In this document: positions 1-8,485 of the stretch, one piece after another
Position numbering within the stretch: position 1 is the stretch's first letter
How the letters are laid out: every line of letters begins with the position of its first letter
DNA from: Nocardioides sp. cx-173
Lineage (GTDB): Bacteria > Actinomycetota > Actinomycetes > Propionibacteriales > Nocardioidaceae
DNA: 64,000 nucleotides
Reading direction: 5' to 3'
Assembly: GCF_021117365.1 (NCBI RefSeq)
Contig: NZ_CP088262.1
Location: 1,736,001-1,800,000, forward strand
Program-made: the position numbers and the translations under genes
The notes under the pieces: generated by a model
Seen by the model: only the letters and a program-made list of their open reading frames with translations
Database searches by the model: none
Told to the model about the DNA's origin: nothing

Positions 1-68
1 CGCTGCGCGACGCGATCGCGCTCGACCCGCGCGAGACCGGCATCCCCTCGACCAAGGGCGCTCTTTGA
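1..68 (+). CDS. hisB: Imidazoleglycerol-phosphate dehydratase, C-terminal end only (HisB)
   Basis: Only the last 21 codons and the TGA stop (66-68) are in the window. They end in IPSTKGAL, the characteristic HisB C-terminus. HisB converts imidazoleglycerol phosphate to imidazoleacetol phosphate in histidine biosynthesis. The stop overlaps the TTG start of hisH by three bases, which fits one his operon with coupled translation. Confidence 0.85.
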   Translation, partial: LRDAIALDPRETGIPSTKGAL

Positions 69-703
69 GCGCTCAGCCCCGCGTCGCCGTTCTGGACTAC
101 GGCTCCGGCAACCTGCGGTCCGCGGTGCGGGCGATCGAGCGCGCCGGCGCGGAGGTCGAGCTCACCTCGGACTTCGACGCCTGCCTGGAGGCCGACGGCC
201 TGCTGGTCCCCGGAGTCGGTGCGTACGCCGCCTGCATGGCCGGCCTGCGCGCCGTCCGGGGTGAGCGGCTGATCGGGCGCCGGCTCGCCGGCGGCCGGCC
301 GGTCCTGGGCATCTGCGTGGGCATGCAGATCCTCTTCGAGCGCGGCGTCGAGCACGGCGTCGAGACCGCGGGCTGTGACGAGTGGCCCGGGGTCGTCGAA
401 CGGCTGCAGGCGCCGGTCGTGCCGCACATGGGCTGGAACAACGTCGACGTCCCGGAGGGCTCCAGGCTGTTCTCGGGGATCGAGGGGGAGCGGTTCTACT
501 TCGTGCACTCCTACGGCGTGCGCGACTGGGCCCTGCGCACCAACGACCGCACCCGCGCGCCCCTGGTGACCTGGGCCGAGCACGGCGGTGACCGGTTCGT
601 GGCCGCCGTCGAGAACGGCCCGCTCACCGCCACGCAGTTCCACCCCGAGAAGTCCGGCGACGCCGGCGCCGCGCTGCTGCACAACTGGGTGCGCTCGCTG
701 TGA
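65..703 (+). CDS. hisH: Imidazole glycerol phosphate synthase, glutamine amidotransferase subunit (HisH)
   Basis: The 212-residue glutaminase partner of HisF. It releases ammonia from glutamine for the imidazole ring of histidine. A class I amidotransferase triad is visible: the nucleophile Cys84 in GICVGMQ, and His193 and Glu195 in QFHPEKSG. The N-terminus [11 protein letters not shown] is typical of the family and the length is normal. The TTG start at 65 overlaps the hisB stop; no ATG or GTG in this frame lies early enough to keep the conserved N-terminus. hisF lies 1.1 kb downstream, separated by a small membrane protein gene and hisA. The stop codon is the first unit of an 11-bp tandem repeat. 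Confidence 0.97.
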   Translation: MSAQPRVAVLDYGSGNLRSAVRAIERAGAEVELTSDFDACLEADGLLVPGVGAYAACMAGLRAVRGERLIGRRLAGGRPVLGICVGMQILFERGVEHGVETAGCDEWPGVVERLQAPVVPHMGWNNVDVPEGSRLFSGIEGERFYFVHSYGVRDWALRTNDRTRAPLVTWAEHGGDRFVAAVENGPLTATQFHPEKSGDAGAALLHNWVRSL

Positions 704-756
704 GCTCCCGATGAGCTCCCCGATGAGCCCCCGATGAGCCCCCGATGAGCTCCCGA
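701..756 (+). repeat. 11-bp tandem repeat linking the hisH stop to the next start codon
   Basis: Five units of TGAGCTCCCGA (one is 12 bp, two carry a T-to-C change) run from the hisH TGA to the A of the next ATG. Each unit contains GATGAG, giving ATGs at 711, 723, 734, 745 and 756. Only the last opens a long frame; I checked that the others stop within nine codons. It looks like slippage expansion of a short stop/start junction. Confidence 0.85.
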
Positions 757-1085
757 TGAGCAGGGAGCGCGCCCGCCGCCGCGAGGAGCGCGAGCGCGAG
801 GCGGCCGTGCGCGCCGCGGCTCGCGCGGCCGCGGAGGAGCGCGCGGAGCGCCGTGCCGTCCGCCGGCGCCGAGTCACCTCGGTGCTGCCGCGGCGGCGCC
901 CGCAGGCGACCGGCGTACTCGCCCGGCGCCGGCGCAACCAGACCCTGGCCACGCTCGCCCTGGTGGTGCTGATCAACGTCGTGTCGTTCGCGTTCCTCGA
1001 GCACTGGGCGGCACGGCTGCTCGTGATCATCGTGAGCGTGCTCGCCGCCCCCGTCCTGCACACGATGCTGTTCCGCCGCACCTAG
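756..1085 (+). CDS. Small basic protein with two C-terminal membrane segments, unknown function
   Basis: 109 residues. Residues 1-65 are extremely rich in Arg, Glu and Ala (many [17 protein letters not shown] stretches) and look helical or coiled. Two hydrophobic segments follow (about 67-82 and 86-104), ending in a short basic tail. I recognise no catalytic motif. It sits inside the his operon, 11 bp before hisA, so it is probably co-transcribed, but nothing links it to histidine synthesis. The start is the last ATG of the preceding tandem repeat. The open frame, membrane segments and operon position argue that it is real. Confidence 0.65.
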   Translation: MSRERARRREEREREAAVRAAARAAAEERAERRAVRRRRVTSVLPRRRPQATGVLARRRRNQTLATLALVVLINVVSFAFLEHWAARLLVIIVSVLAAPVLHTMLFRRT

Positions 1086-1096
1086 AGAGAGATCCC

Positions 1097-1831
1097 ATGT
1101 CCTACCTCCAGCTCCTTCCCGCCGTCGACATCACCGAGGGCCGGGCCGTCCAGCTCGCTCAGGGCGTGGCCGGCTCCGAGCGCGTGTACGGCGACCCGGT
1201 GGCCGCAGCCCGCCGCTGGCAGGACGCGGGCGCCGAGTGGCTGCACCTGGTCGACCTGGACGCGGCGTTCGGGCGCGGCCACAACCGCGAGCTCCAGGCC
1301 GAGATCGTCGGCGCGCTCGACATCCAGGTCGAGATGAGCGGCGGCATCCGCGACGACGAGTCCCTCGAGGCGGCGCTGGCCACCGGCTGCCGCCGGGTCA
1401 ACATCGGCACCGCCGCTCTGGAGCAGCCCGAGTGGTGCGCGCGGATTATCGCCGAGCACGGCGACCGGATCGCGATCGGCCTCGACGTGCGCGGCACCAC
1501 GCTGGCGGCCCGTGGCTGGACCAAGGACGGCGGCGACCTCTACGAGACGCTGGCGCGCCTCGACGCCGAGGGCTGCGCCCGCTACGTCGTCACCGACGTC
1601 AACAAGGACGGCATGCTCGCCGGCCCCAACCTGCAGCTGCTGCAGGACGTCTGCGCCCGCACCGACCGGCCGGTCATCGCCTCCGGCGGGGTGTCGACGC
1701 TCGCCGACATCGAGGCGCTGATGGGCCTGGTCGACAGCGGCGTGGAGGGCGCGATCGCCGGCACCGCGCTCTACGAGGGTCGCTTCACCCTCGAGGACGC
1801 GCTCGCCCTGACGAAGGGCGCCCGGGCGTGA
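1097..1831 (+). CDS. priA: Phosphoribosyl isomerase A (PriA), HisA-type with probable TrpF activity
   Basis: A 244-residue (beta/alpha)8 barrel isomerase. HisA converts ProFAR to PRFAR. Actinobacterial PriA also isomerises phosphoribosylanthranilate, replacing TrpF. The N-terminal catalytic Asp11 is in LLPAVD, and the second catalytic Asp is in VVTDVNKDG. The segments [10 protein letters not shown] and VNIGTAALE closely match mycobacterial PriA from memory. The window's trp genes include trpC, trpB and trpA but no trpF, which supports the dual role. The ATG has a purine-rich AGAGAGA site upstream. The stop overlaps the hisF start. Confidence 0.95.
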   Translation: MSYLQLLPAVDITEGRAVQLAQGVAGSERVYGDPVAAARRWQDAGAEWLHLVDLDAAFGRGHNRELQAEIVGALDIQVEMSGGIRDDESLEAALATGCRRVNIGTAALEQPEWCARIIAEHGDRIAIGLDVRGTTLAARGWTKDGGDLYETLARLDAEGCARYVVTDVNKDGMLAGPNLQLLQDVCARTDRPVIASGGVSTLADIEALMGLVDSGVEGAIAGTALYEGRFTLEDALALTKGARA

Positions 1832-2589
1832 GCCTCGCCGTACGGGTGATCCCGTGCCTGGACGTCGACGGCGGCCGGGTGGTCAAAGGCATCAACTTCC
1901 AGCGGCTGCGCGACGCCGGCGACCCGGTCGAGCTCGCGAAGGTGTACGACGCCGAGGGCGCCGACGAGCTGACCTTCCTCGACATCTCGGCCTCCCACGA
2001 GGGCCGGGCGACGACGATGGAGATCGTGTCGCGCACCGCCGAGCAGGTCTTCATCCCGCTGACCGTCGGCGGCGGCGTGTCCTCGGTCGAGGACGTCGAC
2101 CGGCTGCTGCGCGCGGGGGCCGACAAGGTCGCGATGAACACCGCCGCCATCCACCGCCCGGAGCTCGTGGCCGAGGTGGCCGACCGGTTCGGCAACCAGG
2201 TGCTGGTGCTCTCCGTCGACGCCCGCCGGGCGACGGGCACCGACTCCGGCTTCGAGGTCACCACCCACGGCGGCCGGAAGTCGGCCGGCCTGGACGCGGT
2301 CGCCTGGGCGGTCCGCGCGGCCGAGCTGGGTGCGGGGGAGATCCTGCTCAACGCGATGGACGCCGACGGCACCCAGGACGGCTTCGACCTCGAGCTGATC
2401 CGCGCCGTACGCCGTGAGGTCACCATCCCGGTCATCGCCTCAGGCGGCGCGGGCGCGACCGAGCACTTCCCCCCGGCCGTCGACGCCGGCGCCGACGCGG
2501 TCCTGGCGGCCACCGTCTTCCACTTCGGCACCCTGCGCATCGCCGACGTCAAGAGCGCCCTGGCCGACGCCGGCCACCCCACCCGCTGA
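1828..2589 (+). CDS. hisF: Imidazole glycerol phosphate synthase, cyclase subunit (HisF)
   Basis: A 253-residue TIM-barrel cyclase/lyase. With HisH it converts PRFAR and ammonia to imidazoleglycerol phosphate and AICAR. The first catalytic Asp is Asp12 in [15 protein letters not shown]; the second half has [13 protein letters not shown] with the other catalytic Asp. Phosphate-binding loops TVGGGV and ASGGAG are present. The GTG start at 1828 overlaps the hisA TGA (GTGA), a coupled junction. This is the last gene of the his run; a long palindrome begins just before its stop. Confidence 0.97.
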   Translation: MSLAVRVIPCLDVDGGRVVKGINFQRLRDAGDPVELAKVYDAEGADELTFLDISASHEGRATTMEIVSRTAEQVFIPLTVGGGVSSVEDVDRLLRAGADKVAMNTAAIHRPELVAEVADRFGNQVLVLSVDARRATGTDSGFEVTTHGGRKSAGLDAVAWAVRAAELGAGEILLNAMDADGTQDGFDLELIRAVRREVTIPVIASGGAGATEHFPPAVDAGADAVLAATVFHFGTLRIADVKSALADAGHPTR

Positions 2590-2620
2590 CCCGTCAGAAA
2601 CTTTCTGACGGGTCAGCGGT
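2582..2620. repeat. Long perfect palindrome, copy 1 (possible terminator)
   Basis: Two 18-bp arms, CCGCTGACCCGTCAGAAA (2583-2600) and its exact complement (2602-2619), around a single C at 2601. It starts inside the last codons of hisF. A second copy with 19-bp arms lies after gltD at 20002-20040. It could form a strong RNA hairpin without a U tract, or serve as a protein-binding or dispersed repeat. Confidence 0.85.
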
Positions 2621-2667
2621 GCCCGGGGTGAGTTTGTGACGGGTCGGTGGGGGAGAGGCTGCTGGGG

Positions 2668-2882
2668 GTGAGCGACTACGACGTGTACCGGGCTCCCGGC
2701 CGCGAGACGCCCGAGTCGGCACCGGACGGGGGACCGGGCCAGCCGTGGAGGGTGCTGGTGGAGTACTCCAATGCGGGCCAGTCGAGGCCGCCGACGGCTT
2801 CCTGACCATCGTGCGCGGCGCGGTGTCGACCTTCCACTTCAGCACCCGCGTCGTGCGCTTCGTCGGCGAGGCGGACGCCTAG
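2668..2882 (+). pseudogene. Small gene interrupted by a single-base frameshift, unknown function
   Basis: From GTG 2668 the frame reads VSDYDVYRAPGRE... to WRVLVEYSNAGQ, then stops at 2803-2805. Shifting frame near 2781-2784 continues with VEAADGFLTIVRGAV and FSTRVVRFVGEADA to the TAG at 2880-2882. Both parts have normal high-GC codon use and together give about 71 residues. One missing base around position 2781 explains the break. I recognise no family. It could be a recent pseudogene, a sequencing error or, less likely, programmed frameshifting. Its end overlaps the opposite-strand gene by four bases. Confidence 0.5.
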
Positions 2883-3514
2883 AGGCCCAGGTCCGCGCCG
2901 CGCAGGCGGTCGACCCGCTCGGGCGGGCCGTCGAAGGCGAGGTCGCGCACCGCGTCGCGGCCGAAGAGGAACAGCGCCACCTCGCTGGGCGGGCCCGTGA
3001 CCGTCACCGGGTCATCCCCGCCGCGCAGGGTGAGCGTCTCGTCGCCTCCGGTGCGCCGGACGCGGACGGGCACCCCGGCGGGCCGGACCAGCACCCGGCC
3101 GGCCAGGCGCACCGCGCGCCAGATGCGCTCCTCGTCCTCGGGTGCCAGCGCTCGCGGCTCCCAGCCGGGCTGGCCGCGGCGCAGGTCCTCGTGGTGCACG
3201 AAGTACTCCATCGTGTTGGCCAGCCGCTCCACCGGCGGCAGCGCGTACGGCGTGAGGCCGGGGTCGCGCAGCCGCTCGACCAGGACCGCGAAGTCCCGGC
3301 GCTCCATGCGGGCCATGGCCCGGTCGGTGAGCCCGGACAGCGCGGGCACCACCAGGCCCGCGGCACCGAGGGGCCGGGTCTCGCGCACCAGCAGGTGCGC
3401 GACCAGCTCCCTCGCCGTCCATCCCGCGCAGAGCGTCGGGGCGTCGGCGCCGAGCACCAGCGCGAGGTCGCAGAGGTCGTGGCGCTCGCGCCGGGCGAAG
3501 GAGGGGGTGGGCAT
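2879..3514 (-). CDS. TIGR03085-like metal-binding protein (maleylpyruvate isomerase/DinB-like fold)
   Basis: 211 residues resembling the actinobacterial TIGR03085 family, related to mycothiol-dependent maleylpyruvate isomerases. The N-terminal half has the helical-bundle features CAGWTARELVAHLLVRE and EYFVHHEDLRRGQPGW; the His residues in HLL and HHED are the likely metal ligands. A smaller alpha/beta C-terminal part includes SEVALFLFGR. Substrate unknown; a thiol-dependent or DinB-like role is a family inference. It stands alone between the his genes and a divergent ABC exporter. A CAGGCT hexamer ends 7 nt before the ATG, so the mRNA may be leaderless. Confidence 0.8.
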   Translation of the reverse strand: MPTPSFARRERHDLCDLALVLGADAPTLCAGWTARELVAHLLVRETRPLGAAGLVVPALSGLTDRAMARMERRDFAVLVERLRDPGLTPYALPPVERLANTMEYFVHHEDLRRGQPGWEPRALAPEDEERIWRAVRLAGRVLVRPAGVPVRVRRTGGDETLTLRGGDDPVTVTGPPSEVALFLFGRDAVRDLAFDGPPERVDRLRGADLGL

Positions 3515-3559
3515 GGGGCCCAGCCTGCCATGCCTCCGGCTGGGGGAGTGGGCACCGGA

Positions 3560-3589
3560 TTGGGCGATGTCCGTGGTCGGGAATAGCCT
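3560..3589 (+). promoter_or_regulatory. Probable promoter of the ABC exporter operon
   Basis: TTGGGC (3560-3565), an 18-bp spacer and TAGCCT (3584-3589), about 46 bp before the ATG of the first ABC gene, which has a GGGAG ribosome site. Confidence 0.5.
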
Positions 3590-3635
3590 GCGAGCCTCGT
3601 CGGTTCGGCAGACGAGAAGCAGCGGTCAGGGAGAC

Positions 3636-5417
3636 ATGAGCGACGAACGAGCAGACGGACGGGGATCGACCGGAGCCGGGTTCGCCGTACTCCTGGTGGC
3701 CATCAAGCGTGAGCCCTGGGTCTTCACCCTCTCCACGCTCGGCAGCGTCCTCTTCGGCGCGCTGACCGTCGCCGACGCCTGGGTGCTGGGGTGGTCCACC
3801 GACCACGTCGTGCTGCCGGCCTTCGAGAGCGGAGAGGTCGGCACGGGCTCGCTCGTGGCCATCCTGGCCCTCTTCCTCGGTGTCGCGATCCTGCGCGCGG
3901 TGGGCATCGTCGCGCGGCGGCTCGGCGCGGGCATCATGCAGTACCGCATGCAGGCCCACACCCGCCGCGCCGTCACCCGCCAGTACCTCTCCCTGCCCAT
4001 GGAGTGGCACCAGCGTCACCCCACCGGCGAGCTGCTCTCCAACGCCAACTCCGATGTCGAGGCGGCCTGGGCCCCCATCGCGCCCCTCCCGATGGCGGTC
4101 GGCACCGTCGCGATGATGGTGATCGCGGTGGCGCAGATGCTCGCGGCCGACCTGGTGCTCGCCGTGGTCGGGCTGCTGGTCTTCCCCGCGGTGATCGCCG
4201 TCAACGTGATCTACCAGCGCCGCGCCCAGGGGTGGATGACCCGCGCCCAGCAGCTGCGCGGCGAGGTCAGCGAGATCGCCCACGAGTCCTTCGACGGCGC
4301 GATGGTCGTCAAGACGCTCGGCCGCGAGCCCGAGGAGACCGCGCGGTTCGCCGCCAAGGCCGAGGAGCTGCGCGACGTCAACATCCGCGTCGGCCGCATC
4401 CGGGCCGCGTTCGACCCTGCGCTCGCGGCCCTGCCCGGGATCGGGGTCCTGTTCGTCCTCGCCGTGGGCGTCTCGCGCGTGCTCAGCGGCGCCACCGACC
4501 CCGGCGACGTCGTCACCGTCGCCTACCTGCTCACCATCGTGTCCTTCCCCATCCGCTCGATCGGCTGGGTGCTCGGCGAGTTCCCGCGCAGCGTCGTGGG
4601 CTACCGCCGGGTGACGTCGGTCCTGCGCGCCGACGGCGAGATGCCGCACGGCGACCAGGCGGCCGTCCACGGGCCCGGCGGGGCGCGCCTGGACGTCGAG
4701 TCGGTCACCTACCGCTACGAGCCCGAGCAGCCGCTGCTCGAACGCCTCACGTTCTCGGTCGAGCCCGGCCGCACGGTCGCGCTCGTGGGTGCCACCGCGT
4801 CGGGCAAGAGCACGCTGACGACCCTGCTCACGCGGCTGGTCGACCCCGACCGCGGCCGCATCTCGCTCGACGGCCTGGATCTGCGCGAGCTGGCTCCCGG
4901 CGAGCTGGCCTCCGCGGTGTCGATCGTGCCGCAGACCGCGTTCCTCTTCGACGACACCGTGCGCGGCAACATCACGCTGGGCGCGGACGTCAGCGACGCC
5001 GACGTCTGGGCCGCGCTGCGCACCGCGCAGGCCGACGGCTTCGTCGCGGCGCTTCCTGAGGGCCTCGACACCCAGCTCGGCGAGCGCGGGACGTCGCTGT
5101 CCGGCGGCCAGCGCCAGCGCATCTCGCTGGCCCGCGCGCTCGTACGCCGCCCGCGGCTGCTGATCCTCGACGACGCCACCTCGGCCGTCGACCCCGAGGT
5201 CGAGGCGCGCATCCTCGCCGGTCTGCGCGAGAGCGGCGCGGGCTCCACGCTGGTCGTCGTCGCCTACCGCAAGGCCACGATCGGCCTCGCCGACGAGGTG
5301 CTCCACCTCGAGCACGGGCGGGTGGTCGACCGCGGCACGCACGCCGAGCTGCTCGCCCGCAGCCCGTCGTACGCGCGGCTGGTCAACGCCTACGAGCAGG
5401 AGGAGGTGGCCATATGA
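3636..5417 (+). CDS. ABC exporter subunit A with degenerate ATP site
   Basis: A 593-residue half-transporter: an N-terminal six-helix exporter membrane domain (about residues 20-320) and a C-terminal nucleotide-binding domain. Walker A is GATASGKST and the signature is LSGGQRQR. The Walker B end is LILDDATSAVD, so the usual catalytic Glu is Asp, and the H-loop His is Tyr (VVVAYRKAT). This is the pattern of the non-catalytic half of heterodimeric exporters such as TM287/288 or BmrCD. The ATG at 3636 follows a GGGAG site; the longer upstream frame is antisense to the previous gene. It overlaps its partner by four bases. Substrate unknown, possibly a lipid or drug. Confidence 0.93.
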   Translation: MSDERADGRGSTGAGFAVLLVAIKREPWVFTLSTLGSVLFGALTVADAWVLGWSTDHVVLPAFESGEVGTGSLVAILALFLGVAILRAVGIVARRLGAGIMQYRMQAHTRRAVTRQYLSLPMEWHQRHPTGELLSNANSDVEAAWAPIAPLPMAVGTVAMMVIAVAQMLAADLVLAVVGLLVFPAVIAVNVIYQRRAQGWMTRAQQLRGEVSEIAHESFDGAMVVKTLGREPEETARFAAKAEELRDVNIRVGRIRAAFDPALAALPGIGVLFVLAVGVSRVLSGATDPGDVVTVAYLLTIVSFPIRSIGWVLGEFPRSVVGYRRVTSVLRADGEMPHGDQAAVHGPGGARLDVESVTYRYEPEQPLLERLTFSVEPGRTVALVGATASGKSTLTTLLTRLVDPDRGRISLDGLDLRELAPGELASAVSIVPQTAFLFDDTVRGNITLGADVSDADVWAALRTAQADGFVAALPEGLDTQLGERGTSLSGGQRQRISLARALVRRPRLLILDDATSAVDPEVEARILAGLRESGAGSTLVVVAYRKATIGLADEVLHLEHGRVVDRGTHAELLARSPSYARLVNAYEQEEVAI

Positions 5418-7207
5418 GCACGGTGATGGACTCCGGTGAGGACATCGGCGCGATCGCCACCATCCGGCGCGGGCTGCACTTCTCGCCCGAGCTGAAGGAG
5501 GGGGTCTGGGGCACTCTCGCCCTGGCGGTACTCGCCTCGGTGGGGCAGGTGATCGTGCCGATCGCCGTCCAGCAGACCCTCGACCGCGGCCTGGGCCGCT
5601 CCGGTGGCCCCGACGTGTCGTTCACGGTGTGGATGGGCCTGGCCGCCGGCGCCGCACTCCTGGTCACGAGCTACGCCTCCTACGCGATGACGCGCCGGCT
5701 GTTCACCACCTCCGAGCGAGGCCTGGCGATGCTGCGGATCCGGGCGTTCCGCCACGTGCACGACCTGCCGCTCCTCACGCAGAACACCGAGCGCCGCGGC
5801 GCCCTCGTCTCCCGCGTCACCAGCGACGTCGACCAGGTCAGCCAGTTCCTGGTGTTCGGTGGGCTGCTGTTCGTGGTCAGCATCGGGCAGGTCCTCATCG
5901 CGACCATCGTGATGGTCTTCTACAGCTGGCAGCTCGCCCTCGTGGTGTGGCTGTGCTTCGCGCCGCTGTTCGTCTCCCTGCGGTTCTTCCAGCGCAAGCT
6001 GTCCGACGCCTACGGCACCGTCCGCCGCCAGGTCGGGGTCATGCTCTCGGCGATCTCCGAGCCGGTGGTCGGCGCCGCGGTCGTCCGCTCGTACGCCGTG
6101 GAGGCCCGCACCCAGGAGCGCATCGACCAGGCGATCACCCGTCACCAGCGGGCCAGCACCCGCGCCCAGGGCTTCACCGCGTTCTCCTTCTCGTTGGGTG
6201 GGATCTCCGCCGGTCTGGCCAACGCCGGCGTCCTCATCGTCGGCATCTGGCTCGGCTTCGCCGGCGACATCACCGCCGGCGAGGTGGTGGCCTTCGCGTT
6301 CCTGGTCACCCTGTTCGTCGGGCCGGTCCAGATGGGCACCCAGATCCTCACCGACGCGCAGAACGCCATCGCCGGCTGGCGCCGCGTCATCGGCATCCTC
6401 GACACCCCGGCCGACCTGGTCGACCCCGGCCCCGACGGGCAGGTGCTGCCGCGCGGGCCGATCGACGTGCGCTTCGAGGACGTGGAGTTCGCCTACCCCG
6501 GCGGGCCGCCGGTGCTGCGCGACATCAACCTCCACATCGATGCCGGCCGCCGGGTCGCGATCGTGGGGGAGACCGGCTCGGGCAAGTCGACCTTCGCCAA
6601 GCTGCTGACCCGCCTGATGGACCCCTCGCGGGGCTCGGTCCTGCTCGACGGCGTCGACGTGCGCGAGATCGGGGAGGCCTCGCTGCGCCGCAGCGTGGTG
6701 CTGGTGCCGCAGGAGGGTTTCCTCTTCGACGACACGCTGCGCGCGAACGTCCGCTACGGCCGGCTGGACGCCACCGACGCCGAGATCCGGGCCAGCGCCG
6801 ACGAGCTGGGCCTCTCCGACTGGCTCGACGGGCTGCCCCGCGGCCTCGACACCCAGGTCGGCCAGCGCGGTGAGTCGCTCTCGGCCGGCGAGCGGCAGCT
6901 CGTCGCGCTGCTGCGCGCCCATCTCGCCGACCCCGATCTGCTCGTCCTCGACGAGGCCACCAGCGCGGTGGACCCCCAGCTGGAGATGCGGATCGGCCGT
7001 GCCCTCGAGCGCCTGATGAGCGGCCGGACGTCGGTCACCATCGCGCACCGGCTCTCCACCGCCGAGTCCGCCGACGAGGTCGTCGTCGTCGACCAGGGCC
7101 GCATCGTCCAGCGCGGACCGCACGCGGTCCTCGCCGCCGAGGCCGGCAGCGTCTACGCCGGGCTGCACCGCAGCTGGGTGTCGCAACAGGGCCCCGCCAC
7201 CTCCTGA
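5414..7207 (+). CDS. ABC exporter subunit B with canonical ATP site
   Basis: A 597-residue half-transporter fusing a membrane domain and a nucleotide-binding domain. Walker [10 protein letters not shown], Walker [13 protein letters not shown] with the catalytic Glu, and H-loop IAHRLST are intact, but the signature is LSAGERQL rather than LSGGQ. This complements subunit A: the working site would pair this protein's Walker motifs with subunit A's LSGGQ, and the degenerate site would pair subunit A's Asp/Tyr with LSAGE. The ATG overlaps the end of subunit A (ATGA), so the two are co-translated as an obligate heterodimer. The stop lies in a 12-bp tandem repeat. Confidence 0.93.
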   Translation: MSTVMDSGEDIGAIATIRRGLHFSPELKEGVWGTLALAVLASVGQVIVPIAVQQTLDRGLGRSGGPDVSFTVWMGLAAGAALLVTSYASYAMTRRLFTTSERGLAMLRIRAFRHVHDLPLLTQNTERRGALVSRVTSDVDQVSQFLVFGGLLFVVSIGQVLIATIVMVFYSWQLALVVWLCFAPLFVSLRFFQRKLSDAYGTVRRQVGVMLSAISEPVVGAAVVRSYAVEARTQERIDQAITRHQRASTRAQGFTAFSFSLGGISAGLANAGVLIVGIWLGFAGDITAGEVVAFAFLVTLFVGPVQMGTQILTDAQNAIAGWRRVIGILDTPADLVDPGPDGQVLPRGPIDVRFEDVEFAYPGGPPVLRDINLHIDAGRRVAIVGETGSGKSTFAKLLTRLMDPSRGSVLLDGVDVREIGEASLRRSVVLVPQEGFLFDDTLRANVRYGRLDATDAEIRASADELGLSDWLDGLPRGLDTQVGQRGESLSAGERQLVALLRAHLADPDLLVLDEATSAVDPQLEMRIGRALERLMSGRTSVTIAHRLSTAESADEVVVVDQGRIVQRGPHAVLAAEAGSVYAGLHRSWVSQQGPATS

Positions 7208-7227
7208 GCCACCTCCTGAGCCACCTC
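7197..7227 (+). repeat. 12-bp tandem repeat over the ABC exporter stop codon
   Basis: CCACCTCCTGAG occurs twice in full (7197-7208, 7209-7220), followed by CCACCTC. The TGA at 7205-7207 is the gene's stop; the next TGA, 12 nt later, is in the same frame and would act as a backup stop. Confidence 0.8.
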
Positions 7228-7253
7228 GTCGGGCGCCGGTGGTGGGTCCGCGC

Positions 7254-7259
7254 GATAAT
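7254..7259 (+). promoter_or_regulatory. -10 element for leaderless hisI
   Basis: GATAAT ends 7 nt before the ATG at 7267. This spacing puts the transcription start at or next to the start codon. The upstream ATG at 7258 lies inside the element and is therefore unlikely to be used. Confidence 0.55.
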
Positions 7260-7266
7260 GGCTCCC

Positions 7267-7626
7267 ATGCCCCTCGACCCCGCGATCGCCGACCGGCTCA
7301 AGCGCTCCGCCGAGGGCCTGGTGCCGGCCGTGGTGCAGCAGCACGACACCGGCGAGGTGCTGATGCTGGGCTGGATGGACGACGAGGCGCTGCAGCGCAC
7401 GCTGACGACCGGCCGGGCGACGTACTGGAGCCGGTCGCGCCGCGAGTACTGGGTCAAGGGCGACACCTCCGGGCACGTGCAGTGGGTCAAGGAGGTGCGC
7501 CTCGACTGCGACGGCGACACCCTGCTGGTCAAGGTCGACCAGGTGGGCGCCGCCTGTCACACCGGCGACCGCACCTGCTTCGACGCCGCCCTGCTCGTCT
7601 CCGTGGACGGCCTGCCGGGTGACTAG
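7267..7626 (+). CDS. hisI: Phosphoribosyl-AMP cyclohydrolase (HisI)
   Basis: 119 residues. It opens the adenine ring of phosphoribosyl-AMP in histidine biosynthesis and needs Zn and Mg. Visible motifs are [30 protein letters not shown] and the Zn/Mg segment [21 protein letters not shown] with its Cys and His ligands. It is the HisI domain alone, without HisE, as usual in actinobacteria. I prefer ATG 7267 because a -10 hexamer covers the alternative ATG at 7258. The end overlaps the next gene by 8 bp. In M. tuberculosis hisI is followed shortly by trpE; here trpE is missing. Confidence 0.95.
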   Translation: MPLDPAIADRLKRSAEGLVPAVVQQHDTGEVLMLGWMDDEALQRTLTTGRATYWSRSRREYWVKGDTSGHVQWVKEVRLDCDGDTLLVKVDQVGAACHTGDRTCFDAALLVSVDGLPGD

Positions 7627-8188
7627 GAGCGGGTTCGCGCCGCTGGTCGTGCTGGGGCTCGCCTCCGGGGTCGGAGCCGCGGTCGGGGGCAACCAGCTCT
7701 GGGTCACCTTCGACGCCGACGAGCAGCAGGACTCCTGGGGCATGGCCTTCGGCCTGTCCGAGAGCGCCAGCGTCCCGCTCGCGACCGCGCTCGGCCTGGT
7801 CGTCCTGGCCTGCTGGGGCGTCGTGCTGGTCGCGCGAGGCCGCCCGCGCCGGGTGGTGGCGGCCCTCGGCGCCCTCGCTGCCGTGGGCACGCTCGCGACG
7901 TACGTCGTGGGGTTCTTCACGGCCGCCCGGGACCTGGAGGATGAGCTCGCCGGGGTGGGCCTCACCGGCGTCGACGTCGACCACACCAGGTGGTTCTGGT
8001 TCGGGCTGGCCTGCGCCGTGGTCTCCGCCGCGGCGGCGGTGCTGGCCGTGCGGCTGGTGCCGCACTGGCCGGAGATCGGGAGCCGCTACGACGCCCCCGG
8101 CGACCAGGACCGCCAGGAGCCCGCGGCGGAGCCGTCGAACCTGGACCTGTGGAAGGCCCTCGACGAGGGTGACGATCCCACCAGATGA
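7619..8188 (+). CDS. Tryptophan-associated transmembrane protein (TIGR02234-like)
   Basis: 189 residues with four membrane segments (about residues 6-24, 55-74, 82-104, 123-146) and a hydrophilic tail ending [14 protein letters not shown]. The segment GGNQLWVTF and the position before trpC match the Trp_oprn_chp family (Rv1610-like), which lies between trpE and trpC in actinobacteria. Function unknown; a role in tryptophan metabolism is inferred only from neighbourhood. The GTG start overlaps the hisI end. Confidence 0.8.
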   Translation: MTRSGFAPLVVLGLASGVGAAVGGNQLWVTFDADEQQDSWGMAFGLSESASVPLATALGLVVLACWGVVLVARGRPRRVVAALGALAAVGTLATYVVGFFTAARDLEDELAGVGLTGVDVDHTRWFWFGLACAVVSAAAAVLAVRLVPHWPEIGSRYDAPGDQDRQEPAAEPSNLDLWKALDEGDDPTR

Positions 8189-8233
8189 GCACCTGAATAG
8201 ACTGGCGCCGCATCGCGCGGACGTAGCGATGCG

Positions 8234-8266
8234 CCACTGATCGACCACTGATCCACCACTGATTCA
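8234..8266 (+). repeat. 11-bp tandem repeat in the gap before the HGxxPAAW gene
   Basis: Three units of CCACTGATCGA with small changes (8234-8244, 8245-8255, 8256-8266), 18 bp before the next ATG. A possible -10 hexamer TAGACT lies upstream at 8198-8203. Confidence 0.75.
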
Positions 8267-8284
8267 CATTGCGAGGAGCACCGT

Positions 8285-8485
8285 ATGTCTGACAACCACG
8301 GCAACACACCGGCCGCCTGGACGGCCGTGGTCGTCGGACTGCTGGGCTTCGTCGTGGGGGCGATCGGGCTGATGCTCGACCCGATCAACTACACCATCTT
8401 CTGGGTGGGCGTGGCGATCACGCTGGCCAGCGGCGTGCTCTTCGTCATCATGGCCAAGATGGGTCTGCACGGTTCCACGCATTGA
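8285..8485 (+). CDS. HGxxPAAW family small membrane protein
   Basis: 66 residues beginning MSDNHGNTPAAW, the signature of the actinobacterial HGxxPAAW family, then two membrane segments (about 13-31 and 35-57). Function unknown. It is regularly found in actinobacterial trp loci between the trp-associated membrane protein and trpC, as here. A GAGGAG ribosome site precedes the ATG. The stop overlaps the TTG of the DUF2752 gene. Confidence 0.85.
   Translation: MSDNHGNTPAAWTAVVVGLLGFVVGAIGLMLDPINYTIFWVGVAITLASGVLFVIMAKMGLHGSTH

Noticed and set aside
7258..7266. ATG 7258 as hisI start
   Set aside because: It overlaps the GATAAT -10 element; ATG 7267 has the leaderless spacing seen at many genes here.
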